From: Gemmatimonadaceae bacterium
GTDB lineage: Bacteria; Gemmatimonadota; Gemmatimonadetes; Gemmatimonadales; Gemmatimonadaceae
Direction: 5' to 3'
Assembly: GCA_014379705.1 (NCBI GenBank)
Contig: JACMLI010000347.1
Span: 1 to 8,987, forward strand
DNA: 8,987 nt
In this document: positions 1 through 6,309 of the stretch, in pieces
Numbering within the stretch: the stretch's first letter is position 1
Layout: every line of letters starts with the position of its first letter
Translations under genes and position numbers: made by a program
Notes under the pieces: model-generated
Seen by the model: the letters and a program-made list of their open reading frames with translations, nothing else
Told to the model about the DNA's origin: nothing
The model's database searches: none

Positions 1-68
1 CCATGTTGCCACCGTGCTGACACCTCCCGGGGCCCCGCGTCGTTCGTCCAACCGTTCCCCGTGAGTCC

Positions 69-1352
69 ATGATGCCTCAGACACCAGCACCCGCACCGCT
101 CACCGCAGCCGTGGATCGGGCCGTCGACGCGCTGCTCCCCGAGCTCGTCGAGTTCACCCGATCCATCGTCCGGATCCCGAGCCTTCCGGGGGGCGAAGTC
201 GCGGCGCAGCGCGCGATGGCGGCGAAGTACCACTCGCTGGGATTGGAGACCGACGTCGTCCTGTCAACACGCGAGGCCCTGGCCGGTCATCCGGCATTCA
301 CGGACGACGGCATCCCCTTCGTCGATCGCCTGAACGTCATTGCCCGATGGCGCGGCACCGGAGGCGGGCGGTCCCTGATCCTCAACGGACACATGGACGT
401 CGTGCCACCGGGCGACCTCGAGGCGTGGTCGCATGGTCCGTGGAGCGGGGAGGTTGTTGGGGATCGTTTGTATGGCCGCGGGTCCTGTGACATGAAGGCC
501 GGACTGGCCGCCGCTGTCTTCGCCGTGCAGGCCGTCCAGGCCGCGGGGGGGCGCCTCGCCGGGGACGTGCTGCTGCAGAGCGTGATCGGGGAAGAGTCCG
601 GAGGTGTGGGCACGCTCACCACGATCGTGCATGGCTACCGCGCCGATGCGTGCATCATCATGGAGCCGATGGCGCTGAACATCTGTCCCGTGCACTCCGG
701 CGCGCTGACGTTTCGCCTCACGGTGCATGGAAAGGGCGTGCACGCGTCACTCAAGCCCGCGGGCGTGAGCGCCATCGACGAAATGATCCCGCTGCTGCAG
801 GCCCTCGACCGTTTCAATGCCGATCGGCATCGTACGTTCCGGCATCCCTTGTACGCCGACGCGGAGAATGTGGCGCCGATCAGTGTCGGGACGCTGCGCT
901 CCGGTAACTGGCCCTCGTCGGTCCCCGACCTCGCGGTGGCCGAGGGCCGGCTCGGGGTCTTCCCGGGGGAGGACGTGGGGGATGCTCGCGCCGCGTTCGC
1001 CGCGCTGATCGCCGACGTGGCGCGCCATCGAGCCTGGCTCGTCGATCATCCGCCGCAGGTGGAGTGGTTCGAGGGACAGTTCGAGTCCGGCAGCACACCA
1101 TTGGATGCGCCGATCCTGCGCGCGGTGTCAGAAAGTCACGCGGCGCACGCGGGATCTCCTCCGGGGCTGATCGGCGTCCAGTGCGGAACGGACCTCCGGT
1201 TGTTCACCCGCCACGCGGGCATCCCGACCGTGATGTATGGACCCGGCAGCCTGACCCACGCGCATGCGGCCGACGAGTTCGTGCCGGTGTCCGAACTCGT
1301 TCACTGCACACGGGTGCTGGCGCGGACGCTCCTGACGTGGTGCGACCAGTGA
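69..1352 (+). CDS. M20 family metallo-deacylase, ArgE/DapE-like
   Basis: A 427-residue M20 zinc peptidase/deacylase. This family hydrolyses amide bonds of N-acyl amino acids or small peptides with two metal ions in the cytoplasm. Visible motifs in order are NGHMDVVP (ligand His108, Asp110), GRGSCDMKAG (bridging Asp141), GEESGG (Glu175 general base, Glu176 ligand), the IIMEP ligand Glu199, the dimerisation-domain GKGVHAS (His225), and the C-terminal GPGSLTHAHAADEF, where His399 is the expected last ligand. All metal ligands are present and the length is normal, so it should be active. The start is the first of two tandem ATG codons (69 and 72). No convincing Shine-Dalgarno is visible, so the second ATG is equally possible. 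Its stop overlaps the next gene's GTG start, implying translational coupling. The substrate (acetylornithine, succinyl-diaminopimelate or another acylated compound) cannot be told from sequence alone, so I give no symbol. Bases 1-68 upstream hold no recognisable gene. Confidence 0.93.
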   Translation: MMPQTPAPAPLTAAVDRAVDALLPELVEFTRSIVRIPSLPGGEVAAQRAMAAKYHSLGLETDVVLSTREALAGHPAFTDDGIPFVDRLNVIARWRGTGGGRSLILNGHMDVVPPGDLEAWSHGPWSGEVVGDRLYGRGSCDMKAGLAAAVFAVQAVQAAGGRLAGDVLLQSVIGEESGGVGTLTTIVHGYRADACIIMEPMALNICPVHSGALTFRLTVHGKGVHASLKPAGVSAIDEMIPLLQALDRFNADRHRTFRHPLYADAENVAPISVGTLRSGNWPSSVPDLAVAEGRLGVFPGEDVGDARAAFAALIADVARHRAWLVDHPPQVEWFEGQFESGSTPLDAPILRAVSESHAAHAGSPPGLIGVQCGTDLRLFTRHAGIPTVMYGPGSLTHAHAADEFVPVSELVHCTRVLARTLLTWCDQ

Positions 1353-2173
1353 GCCACGGATCGGAAGGAGCGGAGGCCACGCGCATCGTCACCGCGCTCA
1401 TTCGCTATCCGATCAAGTCCTGCCGCGGGACGGCGCTCACGGAGGCGCCGGTCGGCGCGCGCGGCATCGTGGGTGATCGTGAGTACATGATCGTGGATGC
1501 CGATGGCGGCTTCCTGACCCAGCGCGAAGTCCCGCGGATGGCACTCGTGGTCCCGCTGCTGGCGTCCGGTGCGCTCTGGCTCTCCGGCGAGGGAATGCCG
1601 GACCTCGAGGTGTTGCAGGACGCGAACGGCGCGCCCGTGCGCGTGACGGTGTGGAGCGATACGTGCATGGCGATCGACCAGGGAGCGCAAGCGGCCGCGT
1701 GGCTTTCCGGATTCCTCGAGCATCCATGTCGGCTGGTTTACCTGCCCGCTGGGGAACGCCGGCGCGCGGACCAGGAACACGCCGGACCTGACGACGAAGT
1801 CGGCTTCGCGGACGGCTTCCCCTTCCTGCTGACGACCGAGGCGTCGCTGCACGCGCTCAACCAGCGGTTGGCGTCGCCGCTCCCGATGAATCGCTTCCGG
1901 CCGAACATCGTGATCGATGGCCGCGACGCGTTCGAGGAGGATGGCTGGTCGCGAATCCGTATCGGGGACCTGGGATTTCGGGTGGTCAAGCCGTGTGCGC
2001 GCTGCGCGATCACGACGGTCGACCAGCTGACGGCGGCGGCGGGGAAGGAGCCCTTACGCACGCTGGCCACCTTCCGCCGCGTGTCCGGGAAGGGTGTCAT
2101 GTTCGGCCAGAACCTGCTGCACGACGGCCCCGGGGTGCTCCGGGTCGGCTCGTCGGTGACGCTGCGACCCTGA
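1349..2173 (+). CDS. MOSC domain protein, YcbX/mARC-like molybdoenzyme
   Basis: A 274-residue protein of the MOSC N-terminal beta-barrel plus MOSC domain type. The N-terminal barrel begins with RYPIKSCRG (residues 19-27). The MOSC domain carries RFRPNIVI (182-189), an acidic EEDGW (196-200), and PCARCAITTVD (215-225), the conserved Cys region that holds the molybdenum cofactor in mARC/YcbX proteins. It ends with KEPLRTLATFRR and GVMFGQNL, which match the family's C-terminal pattern. Known relatives reduce N-hydroxylated compounds such as amidoximes and hydroxylaminopurines. E. coli YcbX has an extra C-terminal 2Fe-2S ferredoxin domain that is absent here, so a separate electron donor would be needed. 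I chose the GTG at 1349 because it makes a 4-base GTGA overlap with the deacylase stop. The open frame extends further upstream, but it is arginine-rich and lies inside the deacylase. No other start codon in this frame lies close before the YPIKSC motif. Confidence 0.9.
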   Translation: MSHGSEGAEATRIVTALIRYPIKSCRGTALTEAPVGARGIVGDREYMIVDADGGFLTQREVPRMALVVPLLASGALWLSGEGMPDLEVLQDANGAPVRVTVWSDTCMAIDQGAQAAAWLSGFLEHPCRLVYLPAGERRRADQEHAGPDDEVGFADGFPFLLTTEASLHALNQRLASPLPMNRFRPNIVIDGRDAFEEDGWSRIRIGDLGFRVVKPCARCAITTVDQLTAAAGKEPLRTLATFRRVSGKGVMFGQNLLHDGPGVLRVGSSVTLRP

Positions 2174-2184
2174 ACCGCGAAGGC

Positions 2185-2907
2185 TCATCTTCCTGCTCGG
2201 CGCTCACGCCTCCCTGGCGCGGACAGCCTCACGACAAGACCGCGAAGGCTTCGCTTGATCCGCACGCGCCATAGCCAGTAGAGCATGGATGCGAGCACCG
2301 CGATGACCGGCAGGGCGAGGAGCGCCGGAATACGTATCGCTTTCGGGAGCTCATCCGCCTGGCCGATGAAGAAGGACATTGCCGCGATGAAGAGCGCGAA
2401 GGACATGCGCCACAGGTGCCGCACGATGCGGGGGGCTCCACGAAGGCCGCCGAGCCGCATCATGCGAAGGTCGAGGGCACTGCCGAGCAAGCCCACCGTG
2501 CCGAAGAGGAAGAAGGGGAACGCGGGGATGCCGTCGCGACTCCCGCCGCGCGCGATCGCCTGCAGCCCGAAGGTGAGGCACATGGTGCCGACGGTGAAGG
2601 CCACCACCATCGCAATCCGTTCGATCCATCTCGTCCGAGTTGTGCTGGGGCGGACCGTCAGCAGGGCCGTGACCACGAGGTACGCCGACGTCAGCGCCGC
2701 AGGGATGTTCACCTCCACCCACTCACCCAGGCGCGCCGCGAGGAGGGCGCCGCTGATCGTCATGGCGAGCATTGTGTACACGAAGACCAGGCCTGCCTGG
2801 CGATGCAGGGGCGCTCCCTTGGCGGAGTAGAGTGCCACACCGCCCGCGATCAGCCCGATCGATCCCGCCGCGATGTGAAATACCGTCGGTGCATATGAGA
2901 GCGTCAT
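2185..2907 (-). CDS. Seven-span inner-membrane protein, DUF2306-like
   Basis: A 240-residue multi-pass protein with about seven hydrophobic spans (roughly residues 9-27, 38-57, 66-84, 97-117, 129-146, 163-181 and 190-213) and an arginine-rich cytoplasmic-type tail ending in RRERRAGR. The histidines His11 (first span), His35 in a KGAPLHRQAG loop and His164 in RHLWRMSF recall the pattern of uncharacterised DUF2306-type membrane proteins. That assignment is from memory of the family and is moderate. The histidines could bind a cofactor, but this is only inference. The ATG at 2907 starts 4 bases after the stop of the ADOP permease, so the two genes are almost certainly co-transcribed. The frame is open to 3012, but that extension lies in the permease gene and encodes a low-complexity Arg/Ser/Pro stretch, so I rejected it. 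No good Shine-Dalgarno is visible; translation may be coupled to the permease. The gene ends 11 bases from the convergent MOSC gene. Confidence 0.8.
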   Translation of the reverse strand: MTLSYAPTVFHIAAGSIGLIAGGVALYSAKGAPLHRQAGLVFVYTMLAMTISGALLAARLGEWVEVNIPAALTSAYLVVTALLTVRPSTTRTRWIERIAMVVAFTVGTMCLTFGLQAIARGGSRDGIPAFPFFLFGTVGLLGSALDLRMMRLGGLRGAPRIVRHLWRMSFALFIAAMSFFIGQADELPKAIRIPALLALPVIAVLASMLYWLWRVRIKRSLRGLVVRLSAPGRRERRAGR

Positions 2908-2911
2908 GGGA

Positions 2912-5596
2912 TCAGGAGCGCATGGTGATCGCGGGGTCGACGCGAGCCGCGCGCATTGCGGGGATCCAGCACGCCCCGATCCCGATGGCCGCCATGAGCA
3001 GCGCCACGCCACCCATCGTCACGGGATCGTTCGGCGCGACCCCGAACAACAGTCCCTGGATGACCCGCGCCGCGTAGAATGCCCCGACGACGCCTAACGC
3101 GAGTCCCGTCACCAGCAGGCTCCCCCCTTCCCGCAGGATCATGCGCTGCACCCTGCCCCGGTCGGCGCCCAGGCTCATCCGGATGCCGATCTCCGTCGTT
3201 CGGGAGCTCACGGAGAACGCCAGCACGCCGGCAATGCCCACGGCCGCGATGATCACCGCGAGGATCCCGAACGATGACACCAGGAGCGCATTCAGTCGGC
3301 GCGGAGAGAGGCTCTGGTCCTTGATCTGTGAGACTGTGAGCACGTTCTCGATCAGCGTCCCTGGCGCAATGCGCCGGGCGATGCGTACGGCGGCCGTCGT
3401 CAATGCCGCCACGTTGCTGTCGGCGCGTATCACCATGCCGCCGGCGATCGCCATCTCCTGCGCGAAGGGCATGAACATCACGGGCCGCGACTTGGCATCG
3501 AGCCCACCGTCCTGCGTATTGGCCGCCACGCCCACCACCGTGCGCCATTCCGTGGTAAACGGCGTGAAGCGCAGGATGTCTCCCGACCACGCGAGTCGCT
3601 TGCCGACGGGATCTTCTCCCCGGAAGAAATGGTCGGCGAGCGTCTTGTTGATGATGACGACCTTCCCGCTTCCGCGCTGGTCGGTCGACAGGAACGGGCG
3701 CCCGGCCAACAGTGGAATGCCGGCGGCCCGGAAGTACTCGGGCCCCGCCGTGCGCATCTCCGCGCGCGGAATCGCCTCGCCCACGCCGAGCGCCTTGTTC
3801 TCCGCCTTCACATCGAAGAGCATGCTCGACGCGCGGAGCGGCATCGTGCCCCCGACACCGACCTCGATGACGCCGGGAAGCGCCCGGATCTCCTGGCGCA
3901 TGCGCTCGTAACGCTGGTGGGAGTCTCCATCGCCTCGAGCCAGGAGTTGTGCTGGCGTGTTGAGCGGGACCTCCATCGTCAACACCTCTTCCGTGCGAAG
4001 GCCCGTCTCGACGTTGCCGAGCTGGATCATGGTGCGCGTGAGGAGCCCGGCGCCGGCGAGCAGGACCACCGAGACGGCGATCTGCGCCACGACCAGGCCA
4101 CGCTGCACGCGCTGCTTCCTCAAGCCCCCACTCAGCCGGTGGGCGCCGGCAAGGATCCACGACGCGAAGTGGCCTTCGCGTGGAAGCACGGCGAGGAACG
4201 AGAGCAGGAGCGCCACAGCCAGCGACAACGAGAGCATGAACCCGAAGACCACGCCATCGAGCTGGATCTCGCCGGCGCGCGGCGAGTAGCGCGCCGCAAA
4301 CGTCGTGAGCAGGCGGACACCGCCTAACGCGATGCCTGCGCCACACAACGCGCCGAGGAGGGCGAGCACGAGGTTCTCGACGAGGAGCAGGCGCCGCAGC
4401 CGCGACACACCAGCGCCCAGCGCCGCACGCACCACGAGCTCGTGCTCGCGCCGCACCCCCCGCATCAGCGTGAGGTTGGCGACGTTGGCCGCCGAGATGA
4501 TCATCACGAAAGCCGCCGCGCCCATCAGCAGCCACAGCGTGAGGCGCGCCCGCTCACCCAGGACCTCCTTGAACGGAATGACGGTCACGCGCGCATTGGC
4601 ACCAAGGTCGTACGCGTCCTTGTGGTCGGCGTGCATGCGCTGGGTGACGGCTGCCACTTCGGCGCGCGCCTGCTCGAGGCTCGCCCCCGGCGCGAGCCGC
4701 GCGACCATCTCGGTCATGCGATGCGTGCGGCCGTGCACCATCATCGCGCTCACGTGATGCGGGCTCACCACCATGTTGAGCAATGCGTCCACGCGACCCG
4801 GGAAGAATGGCGCCGGCTGCACGACGCCGATCACGGTCGCCGACGTGCCATCGAGCGTGACCTGCTGGCCGACCAGCCCCGAGTCCCCGCCGAATCGCTT
4901 CTGCCAGTACTCATGTGTCAGCACCATCACCGCCGGCACGCCAACACCATCGTCGCTCGGCTGCGTCAGTCGGCCGAGAACGGCCGACAGCCCCATGACC
5001 TCGAAGTAGTTGCCGGTGACGAGGCCGGCCTGGATGCGGACCGCCCCTTCGTCCGTCGTGTGCGTGATCGACCACGACGAGAACTCGGCGATCCCGCCCA
5101 GCGACTTGGCGCCGGCGCGATACTCCGCGACTTCGGGGACCGAGAACGCCATGCTGGCGCCACCGGGTGCGTCGTTGGACTGCCGCATGTAGAGGAGCCG
5201 ATCGCCTTCGCGATGCGGCAGGGGCTTGAGCAGCACGCCGCGGACCACGCTGAAGATCGCCGTGTTGGCACCGATGCCTAACGCGAGCGTGAGCACGACG
5301 ACGCCGGCGAAGGCCGGGCTTCGGCGGAGGGCCCGCAGCGCATACTTCACGTCCGCCCCGAGACTCTCCATCCACGGCAGGCCACGCTGGTCATGCACGG
5401 CCTCGACCGCGTGCGTGAGTCCACCCGAGGACAGCAGGGCCTGCCGTCGCGCTTCAAGGGGGGACATGCCGCGACGAACGTACTCGGCTATTTCCATGTC
5501 GAGGTGGGACTCGAGCTCTTCCCGGAGCTCGTCGTCCCCTCGATCCCGGCCCAGGGCGCCGCGGAGACGCGCCAGGGCGGCAAGGATGCGGCTCAT
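2912..5596 (-). CDS. ADOP-family ABC transporter permease (MacB/FtsX type, duplicated)
   Basis: An 894-residue permease of the 'acidobacterial duplicated orphan permease' family. A soluble helical prefix (residues 1-70, with ELESHLDMEIAEYVRRGMS and EARRQAL) leads to the signature DVKYALRALRRSPAF (82-96). A first span contains LTLALGIGANTAIFSV (102-117). A periplasmic MacB-like domain (about 125-345) and an FtsX-type membrane block (about 353-470) follow. A second unit then has a span at 500-520, a periplasmic domain to about 755, and a final FtsX block at 768-885 with the typical PAMRAARVDPAI end. The length is normal for the family. Relatives work with a separate MacB-type ATPase, and none is in this window. 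The start at 5596 is chosen for the ATGA overlap with padR and for GGGAGG 4 bases upstream. All three TTA leucine codons lie in the motif GCGTTAGGC. The exported substrate is unknown. Confidence 0.92.
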   Translation of the reverse strand: MSRILAALARLRGALGRDRGDDELREELESHLDMEIAEYVRRGMSPLEARRQALLSSGGLTHAVEAVHDQRGLPWMESLGADVKYALRALRRSPAFAGVVVLTLALGIGANTAIFSVVRGVLLKPLPHREGDRLLYMRQSNDAPGGASMAFSVPEVAEYRAGAKSLGGIAEFSSWSITHTTDEGAVRIQAGLVTGNYFEVMGLSAVLGRLTQPSDDGVGVPAVMVLTHEYWQKRFGGDSGLVGQQVTLDGTSATVIGVVQPAPFFPGRVDALLNMVVSPHHVSAMMVHGRTHRMTEMVARLAPGASLEQARAEVAAVTQRMHADHKDAYDLGANARVTVIPFKEVLGERARLTLWLLMGAAAFVMIISAANVANLTLMRGVRREHELVVRAALGAGVSRLRRLLLVENLVLALLGALCGAGIALGGVRLLTTFAARYSPRAGEIQLDGVVFGFMLSLSLAVALLLSFLAVLPREGHFASWILAGAHRLSGGLRKQRVQRGLVVAQIAVSVVLLAGAGLLTRTMIQLGNVETGLRTEEVLTMEVPLNTPAQLLARGDGDSHQRYERMRQEIRALPGVIEVGVGGTMPLRASSMLFDVKAENKALGVGEAIPRAEMRTAGPEYFRAAGIPLLAGRPFLSTDQRGSGKVVIINKTLADHFFRGEDPVGKRLAWSGDILRFTPFTTEWRTVVGVAANTQDGGLDAKSRPVMFMPFAQEMAIAGGMVIRADSNVAALTTAAVRIARRIAPGTLIENVLTVSQIKDQSLSPRRLNALLVSSFGILAVIIAAVGIAGVLAFSVSSRTTEIGIRMSLGADRGRVQRMILREGGSLLVTGLALGVVGAFYAARVIQGLLFGVAPNDPVTMGGVALLMAAIGIGACWIPAMRAARVDPAITMRS

Positions 5597-5937
5597 GCAC
5601 CCTCCCGGCGTGGGGACAGGAAGGCGGCGATCAGGTCCGCCGTCTGGTGCCACTCGCGAGCCTCACGGGCCAGCTGTTTCCGGCCGGCCGGGGTGAGGGA
5701 GTAGTACTTGGCGCGGCGGTTGTTCTCTGACTGGCGCCATTCGGCAACGATGAAACCCTCCTGCTCGAGCTTGAGTAGGGCCGGGTAGAGGGTGCCGTAG
5801 TTGAGCGTGAGGCGGTTCTTGCTGGTCTCCTCGATCCGTCGTGCGACCCCGTAGCCGTGGAGCGGGCCGAGCACTTCGATGGTCTTGAGGATCATGAGGG
5901 CGAGGGTGCCCTGCTTCACGTCGAGTTTCTCGGCCAT
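5593..5937 (-). CDS. PadR-family transcriptional regulator
   Basis: A 114-residue winged-helix repressor, the usual length of the short PadR subfamily linked to ADOP permeases. It opens with KLDVKQGTLALMILKTIE, then GPLHGYGVARRIEE (helix 2 and turn) and LNYGTLYPALLKLEQEGFI (recognition helix, about residues 42-60). The wing RRAKYYSLTPAGR and a C-terminal dimerisation helix follow. The ATG at 5937 is preferred because the frame upstream of it is a proline-rich noncoding-looking stretch, and AGGACGG sits a few bases upstream on the minus strand. Its TGA overlaps the permease ATG, so regulator and transporter are translated as one unit. PadR proteins normally repress neighbouring transporter genes and are relieved by small hydrophobic ligands or stress. 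The palindrome at 5947-5961 is the probable autoregulatory operator. The identity of the inducer cannot be read from the sequence. Confidence 0.93.
   Translation of the reverse strand: MAEKLDVKQGTLALMILKTIEVLGPLHGYGVARRIEETSKNRLTLNYGTLYPALLKLEQEGFIVAEWRQSENNRRAKYYSLTPAGRKQLAREAREWHQTADLIAAFLSPRREGA
5597..5606 (-). promoter_or_regulatory. Ribosome binding site deciding the permease start
   Basis: On the minus strand GGGAGG lies 4 bases before the ATG at 5596, inside the last codons of padR. It supports that start over the longer open frame reaching 5653. Confidence 0.6.
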
Positions 5938-5946
5938 CGTCCGTCC

Positions 5947-5961
5947 TATGGGATTCCCATA
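5947..5961. promoter_or_regulatory. Palindromic operator candidate for PadR
   Basis: TATGGGATTCCCATA is a perfect inverted repeat with 7-base arms around a single central base, and two further flanking positions also pair (5944/5964 and 5945/5963). It begins 10 bases upstream of the padR ATG, so a bound protein would block transcription start or early elongation of padR, the permease and the membrane protein. PadR operators known elsewhere have TAT/ATA outer ends and dyad symmetry, which this shares, but the inner ATGT/ACAT pattern is not matched. That the PadR protein binds here is an inference. Confidence 0.5.
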
Positions 5962-5962
5962 T

Positions 5963-5996
5963 GAGGGTAGCGGGGTAGGGCCTGGGGCGCAAGGGG
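5963..5996 (-). promoter_or_regulatory. Weak promoter candidate for the padR operon
   Basis: Reading the minus strand, TTGCGC is followed after 17 bases by TACCCT. Each matches 3 of 6 sigma-70 consensus positions. The start point would fall at or beside the palindrome, which fits autorepression. The match is weak in this GC-rich context and is offered only because position and spacing agree. Confidence 0.25.
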
Positions 5997-6014
5997 TCGG
6001 GGCGGGCGGGCGGG
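5965..6014 (+). other. G-run tract, potential G-quadruplex
   Basis: Nine separate runs of 3-4 G occur on the + strand within 50 bases, separated by 1-5 bases. The right end is a GGGC tandem (5999-6014) with single-base C loops. This satisfies the standard G3+ N1-7 quadruplex pattern several times over. It lies in the padR promoter region, with the G-rich strand as padR template. Whether it folds in the cell is unknown, and GC-rich noncoding DNA can produce such runs by chance. Confidence 0.5.
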
Positions 6015-6053
6015 CGTTCAGGAAGGGCGTAGCCGACGACTCGCGCAAGCACT

Positions 6054-6061
6054 CGTTAGGC
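6054..6061 (+). repeat. CGTTAGGC motif copy (intergenic member of a set of four)
   Basis: The same octamer occurs on the minus strand inside the ADOP permease gene, in GCGTTAGGC at 3092-3100, 4322-4330 and 5276-5284. Four copies in about 9 kb is several-fold more than chance for this base composition. Its function, if any, is unknown. Confidence 0.5.
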
Positions 6062-6208
6062 GTCCGGTTGCCTGCCTCTTCGCGCCTGCGAGGCCATCAG
6101 CCTCGTGTCGCTCTCCGGTCGTGGCTCCTTCGAAGGCGGGAGCCCAGTGTCGTCACCTGCGCCGCAACACGACAGCCCCACCATCGCGCGCGAGCGACGT
6201 CGGCGTGC

Positions 6209-6237
6209 TTGCCGGTGCCCGGCACCGTCCGTAACGT
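6209..6237 (+). promoter_or_regulatory. Weak promoter candidate for the S9 peptidase with internal palindrome
   Basis: TTGCCG (6209-6214) and TAACGT (6232-6237) are 17 bases apart, matching 4 and 3 of 6 consensus positions. The 15-base palindrome CGGTGCCCGGCACCG (6213-6227) overlaps the end of the upstream box and fills most of the spacer, a classic place for a repressor site. The leader to the ATG at 6310 would be about 65 bases. Low confidence: no transcription data, and such boxes are easy to find. Confidence 0.25.
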
Positions 6238-6309
6238 GGCGCTCGAGACGCTGGCACGGGTATGGGAGGGTCGAACGAGGGCCAGCGTGATCCCCACCAC
6301 AGGTCACCC

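Larger units (their letters stand above)
5938..6309. other. Divergent intergenic region between padR and the S9 peptidase
   Basis: These 372 bases contain no gene I can support. One + strand frame is open throughout, but its translation is Arg/Ser/Gly-rich and looks noncoding. The region does hold structure. There is the 15-base palindrome at 5947-5961, nine runs of three or more G between 5965 and 6014, and one CGTTAGGC at 6054-6061. Two hairpins are possible: CGAGGC/GCCTCG at 6089-6105 and GGCTCC/GGAGCC at 6123-6144. The palindrome CGGTGCCCGGCACCG lies at 6213-6227 with a weak promoter around it. It must carry the promoters of both divergent transcripts. Confidence 0.7.

Noticed and set aside
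1..68. Tail of an upstream gene before the deacylase
   Set aside because: A short frame ends in TGA at 18-20, but too few codons are visible to support any gene.
1064..1348. Longer MOSC protein starting inside the deacylase
   Set aside because: The extra residues are arginine/proline-rich out-of-frame shadow of the M20 gene, whose metal-binding C-terminus is clearly the real coding frame there.
2174..2250. 12-base direct repeat ACCGCGAAGGCT at 2174-2185 and 2239-2250, plus GCGAAG/CTTCGC hairpin at 2242-2254
   Set aside because: It lies at the 3' end of the membrane-protein gene and is explained by codon choice in an Arg/Ser/Leu-rich tail. There are no T tract or other copies, so I do not call a terminator or mobile repeat.
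2908..3012. Longer form of the membrane protein starting at 3012
   Set aside because: This would overlap the permease's conserved C-terminus with a charged, motif-free extension. The ATG at 2907 immediately precedes the first hydrophobic span.
2904..4535. 543-codon open frame on the minus strand inside the permease
   Set aside because: Composition is dominated by Arg, Gly, Ala and His with no domain. It is a shadow frame of the permease, common at high GC.
3629..5281. Long + strand open frames antisense to the permease
   Set aside because: Low-complexity, Arg/His-rich products with no family features, while the opposite strand encodes a complete recognised protein.
6051..6064. Integron attC core site suggested by GTTAGGC
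   Set aside because: GTTAGGC fits the GTTRRRY core, but no matching RYYYAAC inverse core or paired inner boxes were found nearby, there is no integrase, and the other copies lie inside a conserved coding sequence.
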